This document shows positions 9,860 to 18,872 of a DNA stretch of 64,000 nt, piece by piece. The notes beneath the pieces are model-generated. The model was not told where the DNA came from and did not search any database. It saw only the letters and a program-made list of their open reading frames with translations. Position 1 is the stretch's first letter. The number at the start of each line of letters is the position of its first letter. The translations under genes were made by a program, and so were the position numbers. This DNA is from Apiosordaria backusii (taxonomy: Eukaryota > Ascomycota > Sordariomycetes > Sordariales > Lasiosphaeriaceae), in assembly GCA_030549205.1 (NCBI GenBank), contig JAUKTV010000011.1, positions 558,001-622,000 on the forward strand, given 5' to 3'.

Positions 9860-12800
9860 ATGCCCTTCATCGTACAGCCCTTGACTGCGGCTACGGCTGA
9901 TCCGAATGCTGCCACGGCTGCTGCTGCCGTCTTCAAACGCCATGAGTCCAATTCTACATTGTCGGCTGCTGCTGCCGCCGCCGCCCTCCGCGCACGACCC
10001 ATGACGCCAACACGAGTGGCCGATGTACAAACAAAACGAACCTTGCGCCGCAGTGCATCCGTCGCCTCATCATCAAGAACGGCATCCCCAGCACTACAGG
10101 GCCGGCCGAACTTGCACCGGCGCGGAAGCAGCGGGTCCATGACGGAGCGAACGTTTCGAAGCCCAAGTCCGCATCGTCCCAGTAGTAGTGGAGGGATAGG
10201 ACACCGGCAGACTCAATCGCTCAGTCACGATGCACCTCCTGTTCCAGCGCTCCCAAAAGATATCGGCGCGTCACCACAAACCCAACCTCGCAAATCCAAG
10301 AGCTTAGGAATAGGGACTACCCCTGTGCGGCTTGCGTCTCAGAGACTCGGCTCAGAAGATGCGCCATCCTGGTTTGGGGCCGCGAGAGTGGGCGATCCTG
10401 CTAATATTCGAAGGACGGATCCTGCAATGGCCAGCCCTCCATCAAGTCCACCACAGATGCCGCAGCAAGAGCAAGAGGTGGTGCCTGAAATTCCAAGGCC
10501 AGATAGTCAAGCCTCGTCGATAAACTTCTCCTATCCTACGCGCACGAGAGTTGGCTCTCCACCTGTGTCCCCAACAGAGGGGCCCGCTTTGGTTGGCAGT
10601 CCAGCCCGTTTCAGTCTTTCGGCACCTTCTGCGGAACTTCGGTCGCCCCCTCAGATGCCACGAGCCAAAGAGCAACTTGCCCGTCAAGCATCAGGGGCAA
10701 GTCCAAGAACTCGGTCCGTTTCCAATCCCTCCTCTGACGAGATACTGGTATATGACCCGAACTCGAGGCGCATGGTGCGACAGTCAGATCTGTATCCCGA
10801 TCAGCATGGAGTTCCAGAAGCCCCGCAACAACGCGCCAACTCGAAGAGGAAAAAGAAGAACCCACAAAAGGCCGGGTCACATCTTGCCGCAGGAACAGTG
10901 AGCCGCACTAGGAGTACAGCGTCCACCAGTTCCCCAGCCCCTAAAAACCAGCCACAAACTTCACCCGCTCAAGTCGAAGAGCGTGTCCAGGCACCCCAGC
11001 CACAACTATACGTGCAAGAAGATCTCGAAGAACCGTCAGTCAAAGCCATCATCGGTTCGCCAAGATTAGACGCGAAGGGGCTCGAGCAACATGGTCCTCC
11101 ACAAACAGCCTCACCCACTGTACAAGTCACAAAAGACACAACATGGCAAGGAGTAAGAAGGCAGCCTTCGGTTGTGAAAGAGGAACCGGAGCCCGAGGAG
11201 CCAGAGTCTCACCGCAGCTCGAAGAACTATGTGACACAGGCCCTAGATTCAGTTCCAACACGGCAAAAAGTGGTCCCAAACTCGCAACCCAAGGTCTCTT
11301 CCATGACCCAGGCTTTGGATGCAGTTCCAACAAGACAGAAAGTCCACCCCAACGCTGACCTCGAGGTCCCATCGGTCGAGATATCGAAGCCAGCCAGTCC
11401 AAGTCCCGTGCGAGAAACTCGCTCGCCAGTAGATACGAGACGGGTCCAGGTAGCACATGAACGAAGTCACTCTAACAGCCCTGTTCGACAAGCGCACTTC
11501 GGCCCCGTCCAGGAAAATCTGACGGTTAAGCACTCGCCTCCTCCACGGTCGATCTCACCGCGCAAGTCAGCTCTGAAGCACTCAAGTCCCTCTCGGGGCG
11601 CATCGCCTTCTTCATCCGAGGCATCTGCAAGCGCTAATCATGAGCTTCCCATCGGGCGCAAGAAGTCTGTCCGTGTCAGCTTTGATGATAATAAGGATGT
11701 CGTTAGCACATCGCCAGATAATCGCGGCACATCACCCTTGTCAGCTAGCTCTCCGGATTCTGGCCGTCCGCGATGGTTTAGCCTTGTCAAAAAAGATATA
11801 CCGTCTCTGGATGATGATGAAATCATGAAGCCGCGGCCCGCTTTACCGAGCTTTGGAAGTGTGCGAGAAAGGAAGCCCCGAGATGTGAATGCCGAGGACG
11901 ACGCAGAACGACCGCTTGTTCGTCCCAACTCGGATGCATTACATGTTTCGACGGCTTCTTCAGCTCCTGGACTCCTTCCCAGCCCACCACTGGGCCCCAG
12001 CAATGACCATGCACTTGGCGGTATCTTTCCGCAAGAATATGACGAACGCCGCACTCACGCTGCAAATACTTCGAGGCTCAGGGAACCTTTGCCGCCTGTT
12101 GTTACAAGCGTAGAGGGCAACGGCTACATCAGCGATAGTGACAGCGACAGCTCCCTTGCTACCACGCAGTCGGAATATGAAGAAGCCGAGGTATCAACGC
12201 GCGACTTTGCCCCTCAGCAGCCACCCCAAAGTCAAACCGAGCTGTCAAACGGCTCAGCTGGCTCTCAAAGCGCCACTGCAGCTGCTCAACAGACCTCAGT
12301 CGACCTGGCACCCAAGCCAGAACTTCCACAGATCTCCGTCATCCAGCCAACACCACCTGCAATGGCTGAGAACAAGTCGCTCAAAGAAGCCTTTTTTGAC
12401 GTGCCAGGCGGTTTTCCTGAGGATGAGTCGGACCAGTCTGCTGCATCCGTCCCCAAGCAGGATACGACGGCAGTGGTCCAGGCTCCGATGAACCTGCCGC
12501 CTGTCCAGCCCTCGACAGAGACTGTTCCTGCAACAATTAACGATATATCCACTGATTCGGAAAGCAGCATTTATAGCGATGCATATGAAGATCTTTCCGA
12601 TATCGAAGGCAATGGATTTTTATCACTCGATGCCGTGGTGGACAGCCCACTGCGACCAGATCCAAGCCCACGCCAGCTTCCAAAAGAGGTACAACCTGTT
12701 TCGAAGTCCCCTGAGACAGCCCCAAAACTCCAAACCGAGATATCCACGGCCACAACGGCCGTCGAGAGCCCGCCCACGAGCCCGCCCACGAGCCCGCCTA

Positions 12801-14698
12801 CGGAGAGTCCACAAGATGAGTGGGAGAAGGCAAAGGCGTATTGGCGAAGTCTCAGTGCGGAGAAGCGAGCACAGCTGGAAAAGGAGGCCAAAGAAGAGGC
12901 AGGAATAGAAGCTGATTTGGATCAAGTGCAATCTGAGCCGAAGCCGAAGAAGAAAAAATCGATCGAGAGAAGGAATTCGGAGCGTAAAGCGCTGGCTCTT
13001 CACATGGCACAGCAGATGGCAGCGCAACAGCAAAAAGAGCAAGAGCAAGCTGTGGCCAACCCCGAACGCAGTTACATGATCAAGCCTGGAACAAAATGGA
13101 CAGAAGAGGAAGTGGCTATTCCGACCATGCGCAGGACCTTGCGTGGTGAGCCTCAGCAACAGTCCCCTTCGACTCAAGGGCCTCGTCTACGCAAATCCTT
13201 GCGGTCAAGCAGTACAGACACCAGGAAATCCGACTCCAGACCCGTGGATGCAAGTCCAGTGGCACGCTCGGTACCAAGTGCCGCTGCCGCAGCGAGTTCT
13301 GCGTCTACTGAAAGCCAGCGACGCGCAGCGGCAACCCTCCCGACCAACAGTATTCCGACAACCCTCAGACGGCGAGACTCTAGTGGCAGTGAAAGCAGTT
13401 TCAAGAGGGCGAGACCAAGAAGCGAGGCAGGTACAGGGTTCCGCATGTCCATGAGGCCTGCCTCTCCTCCTACCGACCGGTCTTCGAAGAGGTTCTCGAT
13501 CACGTCCTTGTCTTCCAAACAAGGCGTGGAAGCTCCCGCGCCCAGCACACAAATGCGGAGAACATTGCGGGATTCGTCTACCGAGGGAAGAAAGAGTCCC
13601 ACTGGGATGCGCATGCCAAGTTTCGGGAAGAAGAGCGGTGCCAAAGTGACCAAGAACAAATCAGCGAGCAAGTTCTCGAGTCGATTTGCAGACTCGAGTG
13701 ACGAGGATGGAGGTGTCAGTGGTTTCCAAAGCCGGTTCGAGGACTCTAGCGATGATGGAGATATCAGACCAGCGCCCCTCCGGCTCCCAAAGTCCAAGTC
13801 GGCACCCAATGCAGCAGCAGTTGGACGTGGTCACCAAAATTCAGACTCTATTGCTAGCACTGCTTTGATGGAAGAGCTTGAGGAATCAGAGGAGACCCTT
13901 GATGTCAAGACCAATGGGACAGCCAAGCCGGTCATTTCGAGCCCTGCTCCCCAGCCCGCCCTAGCAGTTGACACTTCGCTCCGCCATGTCCGCTCTGGCA
14001 GGGGTAGCATCCTTCCAACCTCTCAGACCGCCCCTGTGTTAGGAACTGACGCAGGCTCCCCTGTTTCCGGCGGGGCTTCTCCAGACGGTAAACGCACAGC
14101 AACAAGACGCAACAGTCTGATGTCCGTCCTCCGCCGCAAGAAGCACGATTCTTCCTCTGGTGGGATCTCTCGCTCGAGCAACACGGAAAGCCCAGCAAGG
14201 AGGGACACTAAACTAGAACGAAACGCCAGCCAGCTGCGAGCTACAAAAGAGGAAGATGTGTCTCCCATAGTAGAGGAATCACCCTCAGTAGCAGACCCCG
14301 CGCCCAAGCCCGAACCCAAAGCAGCAGTAATCCGAACCCCGCCGTCGAGAAGCCCCAAACTTCAGAAGAGGATGGGGATCTTTGGCCACAGTCACCATCA
14401 GTCGCAGCCTCCACCGCGGATGCAAATGCAAATGCAAATGCCGCAGGACGATGGAGAGCCAAAAAGACCATCTACTAGCGGGAATATAGGTACACGGACT
14501 TTGAGCGGTGGGAGCGGTGCTGGTGGGAATATCGGGACAGGGCTGATGCAGCACCAACTGCAGCAGCAGCGAACGGCATTTTCGACGGGGGCTCCGAGCG
14601 TGGACGGGAGTAGTGTTACCGGCACGCTTGGCGAGGGAGGAACGCCGAAGAAGAAGAGGTTTAGGGGGTTGAGGCGGATGTTTAGGCTTGATGAGTAG
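9860..14698 (+). CDS. Very large disordered Ser/Pro-rich fungal protein, function unknown
   Basis: One 1612-codon exon from ATG 9860 (CAGAAATGCCC). Nearly all of it is low-complexity Ser/Pro/Arg/Gln with no globular domain. The first 75 residues look conserved (MPFIVQPLTAATADPNA, then an Ala run, then RARPMTPTRVADVQTKRTLR). A DEWEKAKAYWRSLSAEKRAQ helix is followed by KPKKKKSIERRNSERKALAL and YMIKPGTKWTEEE at about residues 990-1090. Repeated short motifs are MRRTLR, SRFxDSSD (FSSRFADSSDED, FQSRFEDSSDDG near 1275-1295) and MTQALDxVPTRQKV twice near 455-495. The C-terminus is basic, with KKKRFRGLRRMFRLDE. This resembles cell-cortex or scaffold proteins in composition only. No function is assigned. 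Confidence 0.8.
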   Translation: MPFIVQPLTAATADPNAATAAAAVFKRHESNSTLSAAAAAAALRARPMTPTRVADVQTKRTLRRSASVASSSRTASPALQGRPNLHRRGSSGSMTERTFRSPSPHRPSSSGGIGHRQTQSLSHDAPPVPALPKDIGASPQTQPRKSKSLGIGTTPVRLASQRLGSEDAPSWFGAARVGDPANIRRTDPAMASPPSSPPQMPQQEQEVVPEIPRPDSQASSINFSYPTRTRVGSPPVSPTEGPALVGSPARFSLSAPSAELRSPPQMPRAKEQLARQASGASPRTRSVSNPSSDEILVYDPNSRRMVRQSDLYPDQHGVPEAPQQRANSKRKKKNPQKAGSHLAAGTVSRTRSTASTSSPAPKNQPQTSPAQVEERVQAPQPQLYVQEDLEEPSVKAIIGSPRLDAKGLEQHGPPQTASPTVQVTKDTTWQGVRRQPSVVKEEPEPEEPESHRSSKNYVTQALDSVPTRQKVVPNSQPKVSSMTQALDAVPTRQKVHPNADLEVPSVEISKPASPSPVRETRSPVDTRRVQVAHERSHSNSPVRQAHFGPVQENLTVKHSPPPRSISPRKSALKHSSPSRGASPSSSEASASANHELPIGRKKSVRVSFDDNKDVVSTSPDNRGTSPLSASSPDSGRPRWFSLVKKDIPSLDDDEIMKPRPALPSFGSVRERKPRDVNAEDDAERPLVRPNSDALHVSTASSAPGLLPSPPLGPSNDHALGGIFPQEYDERRTHAANTSRLREPLPPVVTSVEGNGYISDSDSDSSLATTQSEYEEAEVSTRDFAPQQPPQSQTELSNGSAGSQSATAAAQQTSVDLAPKPELPQISVIQPTPPAMAENKSLKEAFFDVPGGFPEDESDQSAASVPKQDTTAVVQAPMNLPPVQPSTETVPATINDISTDSESSIYSDAYEDLSDIEGNGFLSLDAVVDSPLRPDPSPRQLPKEVQPVSKSPETAPKLQTEISTATTAVESPPTSPPTSPPTESPQDEWEKAKAYWRSLSAEKRAQLEKEAKEEAGIEADLDQVQSEPKPKKKKSIERRNSERKALALHMAQQMAAQQQKEQEQAVANPERSYMIKPGTKWTEEEVAIPTMRRTLRGEPQQQSPSTQGPRLRKSLRSSSTDTRKSDSRPVDASPVARSVPSAAAAASSASTESQRRAAATLPTNSIPTTLRRRDSSGSESSFKRARPRSEAGTGFRMSMRPASPPTDRSSKRFSITSLSSKQGVEAPAPSTQMRRTLRDSSTEGRKSPTGMRMPSFGKKSGAKVTKNKSASKFSSRFADSSDEDGGVSGFQSRFEDSSDDGDIRPAPLRLPKSKSAPNAAAVGRGHQNSDSIASTALMEELEESEETLDVKTNGTAKPVISSPAPQPALAVDTSLRHVRSGRGSILPTSQTAPVLGTDAGSPVSGGASPDGKRTATRRNSLMSVLRRKKHDSSSGGISRSSNTESPARRDTKLERNASQLRATKEEDVSPIVEESPSVADPAPKPEPKAAVIRTPPSRSPKLQKRMGIFGHSHHQSQPPPRMQMQMQMPQDDGEPKRPSTSGNIGTRTLSGGSGAGGNIGTGLMQHQLQQQRTAFSTGAPSVDGSSVTGTLGEGGTPKKKRFRGLRRMFRLDE
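11233..11352 (+). repeat. Internal duplication coding TQALDxVPTRQKVxPN twice
   Basis: Within the large disordered protein, about 48-60 bases are tandemly duplicated and diverged (ccctagattcagttccaaca versus ctttggatgcagttccaaca). Both copies keep VPTRQKV intact, which suggests a short linear motif retained in two copies. Confidence 0.7.
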
Positions 14699-16370
14699 TG
14701 TTGTTAATGACCTTGGGTGGTTGGCTGTTTGTAGGATAAAGAACGGGGATTGGGTATTATTGGGATGGAAAATGGATAGGACATAACACAACAGACGGAC
14801 GAATAGTATACTTGGCAACGAGTACTTACGGTAGTACACATAACATACCCCCCCTACGCACGCAGATGGAAATCACAGAGAGGAGAGTAATAATGGATGA
14901 TGGGATGATTACCTTATGGGAATAGGGGGATGAGGAGATGAGATGGACAATCGTTTTGAAGGGAAAAGCCTGGCCTAGATACAAAACTTGGGGGGGAACG
15001 GGGTGTAAGAGGGAGCAACAAGTGTTACAATACCCCCTTTTCACCGATTGCCTAACTGGTCTTTTTTTTTATTGATAATTTATATTGGTTTACACCTTTA
15101 CTTTGGCTCTTAGCCTGCTTGCATGGTGTGTTGATCGTATTGGTGACTAGCATGGCAAATACCTCAACGCTGCAAAAGTTTGAGAGACACGTGATATCCT
15201 TCCGATAACTACAACATGAAGGACGCCATTTACCAAGGCAATATAAAATGTTTTCGGTATGAAACAAGACAGAGAGAGGGCCTGGCAAGGCAAGTTGCAA
15301 TGGTTTGGAAAAGGTTTCCATTCAAGATGTTCAAAAGGGGGATAATCCTCGGTGATGCAGGTATCCGTGAAGTCAACATCAAATGTGGGTATTTATTTAA
15401 AGTCCCCATGTCGGAAAAGGGGTTAAAAAGGGGATGTCGGATATATCACGATGTAACCCTCCAAAAAGATCACATCAACCTTTCGCCAGATACTCATGTC
15501 AAACTTCACCACTGTCCTCTCTGTCAAGCTACACGTACACAAACAACAACATCTGCGGCTTCGCGAAAATGAGAATAGATTCGAACATTTGATGGAGCAA
15601 AAAAGGGAAAAATAAATTATCACTTTTGTAAATCATTCATTCAATCACCGGGGCTGTGTCTACCTCTTTTTTCTTTTTGGAGTTTGGGAAATCACCACGA
15701 GCAGGCAGGCAGCTTAAAGATTGACAATCGAGCTGTAATTGTGGTCATATACCTAACTAGAAAGGCATCGCGCCCCAAACATTAAACACCGTCCACTCCC
15801 TCACTGGCACTTCAGCACCAGCTCTGGCAGTGGACTGATCAACATGGAATTTTCCCATCGTTGACCCCCAAACCCACACCACAAGATAAAGATAGATCGA
15901 GAGAAAGAAATAAAAAGCAAAAACAGACTTGTAAAAACCTCTTCCTCACCCCTTTCCTAGCATCTCTTCGTGCATCACTTGCGCCTTGCACCCATGGGGT
16001 ATCCGCAACCTGCCCTGCCCCTGCCTTGCTTGGCCTGAATATAACCATTACTCCCATCGCTAACCAATACCACAACCATTTTTCCCTAGCAAAATCCTAG
16101 CTCTTCCCATCGCTAACCCATAGTTAAACCATACCTCGCAAGGTCCCAGCTCTTTCCATCATTAACCCATAATAAAACCATACCTCGCAAGGTCCCAGCT
16201 CAAGACAACAAAACCATACATAATAAAATCCCAGCGCATAACAATACCGATCCCATAAAAACGCTCACATACTCATCAGCATACAAAATACAAAACGACA
16301 ACTCACCCTCAGCATTACACCCTCTCCTAGCATAACACTCCCCCATAAAGAAAACAAGAGTTAGTTGTAA
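14699..16370. other. Convergent 3' intergenic region
   Basis: 1.7 kb between the converging genes ending at 14698 and 16371. It is AT-richer than the genes and contains runs such as tttttttttattgataattt near 15062 and repeated catcgctaacccat/caaggtcccagctc phrases at about 16100-16200. These look like 3' UTRs and terminators. No supported gene was seen on either strand. Confidence 0.5.
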
Positions 16371-18872
16371 TTAGAACATGCCGGGGTGCCCCGTCAGCAG
16401 CATGTTCTTCTCCCTCTCCAACAACAAAGTCAACTCGCTCCTCGACCTCCCAAACCGAGGCGGCGTCACCGGGTTCGGCAGCGTACGCGTAAAGCGCGGC
16501 GCCAGCACCGGGTCATGCGGTATGCCCAGCACCTCCGGCCCCCAGGGTTCAGGCGTCATCGGCTCATTGTCGAATTGTCCTCTCGCTGTCGTATTGGTAG
16601 TAGCTACCACGCTCCTGATACCCGTCGGCAGGGCCACGAGGGTGAGTTGGTCGTCGCTGTTGTTCGACCGGGCGCGGACCACCCTAGGCGCTGTTACTGT
16701 TTCTGACCTTTGGAGGAGGCTGAGGTCGGTGCTGGGGTCCAAGGCTGCTCCCATGGGATCAGGTTTCCGAGGGCCCCAAGGGGAGCCGCCTACACACCGG
16801 TCATGTACGTACTCTCCAGTGACTGGCAGGCAACGTCGGTCTGGGATAAGGGCGTTCCAGGCTTCTAATTGTCGTCGAGAGGACTCCGAAATTTCGGGTG
16901 GGGGCCCCCGAGGTAGAAAGCCAATCGTGACTTGGGGCTGGGGCACCTGGGGTTGAGAGGGAGTCATGACTTGGGGTTGGGGCACCTGGGGTTGAAAGCG
17001 GGCCATGGCTTGGGTTGGGGGCACTCGTGGTTGGAGCCTTCGTGGTTGGGGCACTTGGGGTGGAAGCACTGGGGGGGGAACCCTTCCACTCGGGGGGGAA
17101 ACCCTTCCACTCGGGGGGGGAACCCTTCCACTCGGGGCGGGAACCCTTCCACTCGGGGTGGGAACCCTGGAGGTGGGAGTACTTGGGGTGGGAGCCCTTG
17201 GGGTGGGAACCCTGGAGGTGGGAGTACTTGGGGTGGGAGCCCTTGGGGTGGGAACCCTGGAGGTGGGAGTACTTGGGGTGGGAACCCTGGAGGTGGGAGT
17301 ACTTGGGGTGGTAACCCTTGGGGTGGGAGCCTCGCTTCTGCTGGAAGAGGTGGACGATTGTGTTGGCCATCTGCTTGGTTAGGCGGTGCCGCCACGCTCT
17401 GTGTGATGGCCCGATTGTTTGATGAATCTTTTGCCGGCCGTTTCCCGGCAGACTTTGCGCTGATGACGGGGACGGCACCGACGCCTTGGACTTGGGGTGG
17501 GAGCAGAGGTGGGAGCTTCACTTCTGCTGGAAGAGGCGGACGATCGTGTTGGCCATCTGCCCGGTTAGGCGGTGCTGCCACGCTCTGTGTGATGCCCCGT
17601 TTATTTGATGAATCTTTTGCCGGCCGTTTCCCGGCAGACTTTGCGCTGATGACGGGGACGTCACCGACGCCTTGGCTCTCTTCCGATGACGAGAGTATCG
17701 CGCAGTCTTGATTGCCAGTTCCGGCCTGTGCTTTGGACGTTTGAGCCACCCCTGGCTTAACACCCGCTGCAGTAGCAGGGCTGACGATGCGGGTTCCTGT
17801 GGCCCCTGAGCTTTGGGAACTCTGCTTTCTCGGTATGGCCGAACGCCGCTTTGATGCTGTTTTGCTGGGAACGGTAACGGCAACACTTCTTCTCGCTGTC
17901 GGTGCCGCAGCTCTCTCGCTCTTGGCTGGGGAAATTGGCGGTGGACGCTCGGTTCCGGTTGCAACTACCACTGACGAAGGCGGGCTCTTTCGCTTTGGCG
18001 GCGGGTTTGGCGGCGGAACCAATTCTGCCGAACGAGGCGAAGGTTTGGGAGGTGGTCGCATGTCAACCACACTAGGGGCTGGTTTAGGACGCGGCGGCAT
18101 TTCCTCAACGGCTACTACTGTATTGTCCTTATTGGTGACTTGTCGCCCCTGAGGTGAAGAGGAGAGCTGTGGTGCGATCGATTCTGGTAAAGGAGATATG
18201 ATAATCTCTTCAAAAGCGGACGGATCCGCAAACCGAGCCGTTGGTCTTGGTCGCGAGCCGCAAGGTCCCCTAGTCTTCTTCAAAATTGGATGGGATGGAG
18301 GCGGCCTCGAAGATGATGGCGTCGGTAGCTTCATCCCCCCAACAGGAGCTGACCTTTGTTGACCGGCATTTTGGTTCGGCTGGCCTTGTCGTGAGGCCAC
18401 TTTCGGCTCCGACCTGCCATGCTCGCGTGTCTTACTCCCGGGGTCCTGTGAAATTGGTCAGCTTTATATCAAGTAGAGCCCATTGGGAAATGCATACTGA
18501 GGGGCCTTCGTATCTGTTTCTGGTAGACCGCAGAGGGACGAATGTTGGACCATTGGATAACTCTTCGAAGAGTTTGGCAAGCGTGGGTCCGCTCAAAGAT
18601 CGTTTGTTGCTTCCCCAAACATGCCACCAAAAGTGTTCCAGACGGAGTGCGGTTGGGTCAACAAGCGCTCGTGAAGTTGTTGCGTAGACTGAGAGGTGTG
18701 TGTTAGCCAGGGGTCTTGGCACAAGCTCTCAAGGGGTGTCGTCGGGTGAAATACCACGCCAGAGATGCCATAAGTTCTCTGGAGGGACGGTGTGATGGCT
18801 TGCGACCTCTTCGTAGATCTCGCGCGTGTTTTTGAGAATGCCCTGGGGCAGCAGCATAGCCATATCCTCCAT
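16371..18872 (-). CDS. Fungal protein with AreA GATA-like/DUF1752-type N-terminus and proline repeats; frame broken once
   Basis: Three exons, complement(16371..18445, 18498..18688, 18755..18872). Introns are GTATTT...CTCAG (66 bp) and GTATGC...CACAG (52 bp), joining as NLWHLWR|VYATTSR and NRYEGPS|DPGSKTR. Residues 1-100 (LLPQGILKNTREIYEEVA, DPTALRLEHFWWHVWGS, LSGPTLAKLFEEL, TFVPLRS) resemble the fungal AreA GATA-like domain family (moderate certainty). A Pro/Ser/Lys-rich region follows, beginning HPILKKTRGPCGSRPRP, then a 62-residue duplication and PPQVLPPPGFPPQ repeats. The N-terminal frame stops at 16964. The C-terminus that looks genuine (RRQLEAWNALIPDRRCLPV through FGRSRSELTLLLERE to 16371) is in another frame. 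One added G on the plus strand near 17071-17078 would join them, giving about 794 aa. The alternative is an unusual intron inside the repeats. Confidence 0.65.
17041..17340 (-). repeat. Coding proline-rich tandem repeat array (15, 21 and 45 bp units)
   Basis: On the plus strand: 15-base units (gcacttggggtggaa), four to five 21-base units (cccttccactcggggYgggaa), then 45/30-base units built of ggtgggagtacttggggtgg and similar. All periods are multiples of three, so the frame is kept within the array. On the minus strand they code PPRVEGF and LPPQVLPPPGFPPQG repeats. Several units differ only in G-run length versus a C or T interruption. All or part of the array is open in more than one frame, so an indel here would not be obvious from stops. 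Confidence 0.85.
17329..17695 (-). repeat. 186 bp direct tandem duplication within the coding sequence
   Basis: Two copies about 186 bases apart (anchor cttctgctggaagagg at 17335 and 17521), differing at scattered positions. The offset equals 62 codons, so the duplication keeps frame and duplicates the segment beginning VPVISAKSAGKRPAKDSSN. Similarity is high over at least 150 bases. Confidence 0.85.

Noticed and set aside
16801..17711. Long frames on both strands over the proline repeat array
   Set aside because: A stop-poor repeat of period 3n gives open frames on several frames of both strands. Only the frames that connect to spliced upstream exons and to the conserved C-terminus are supported.
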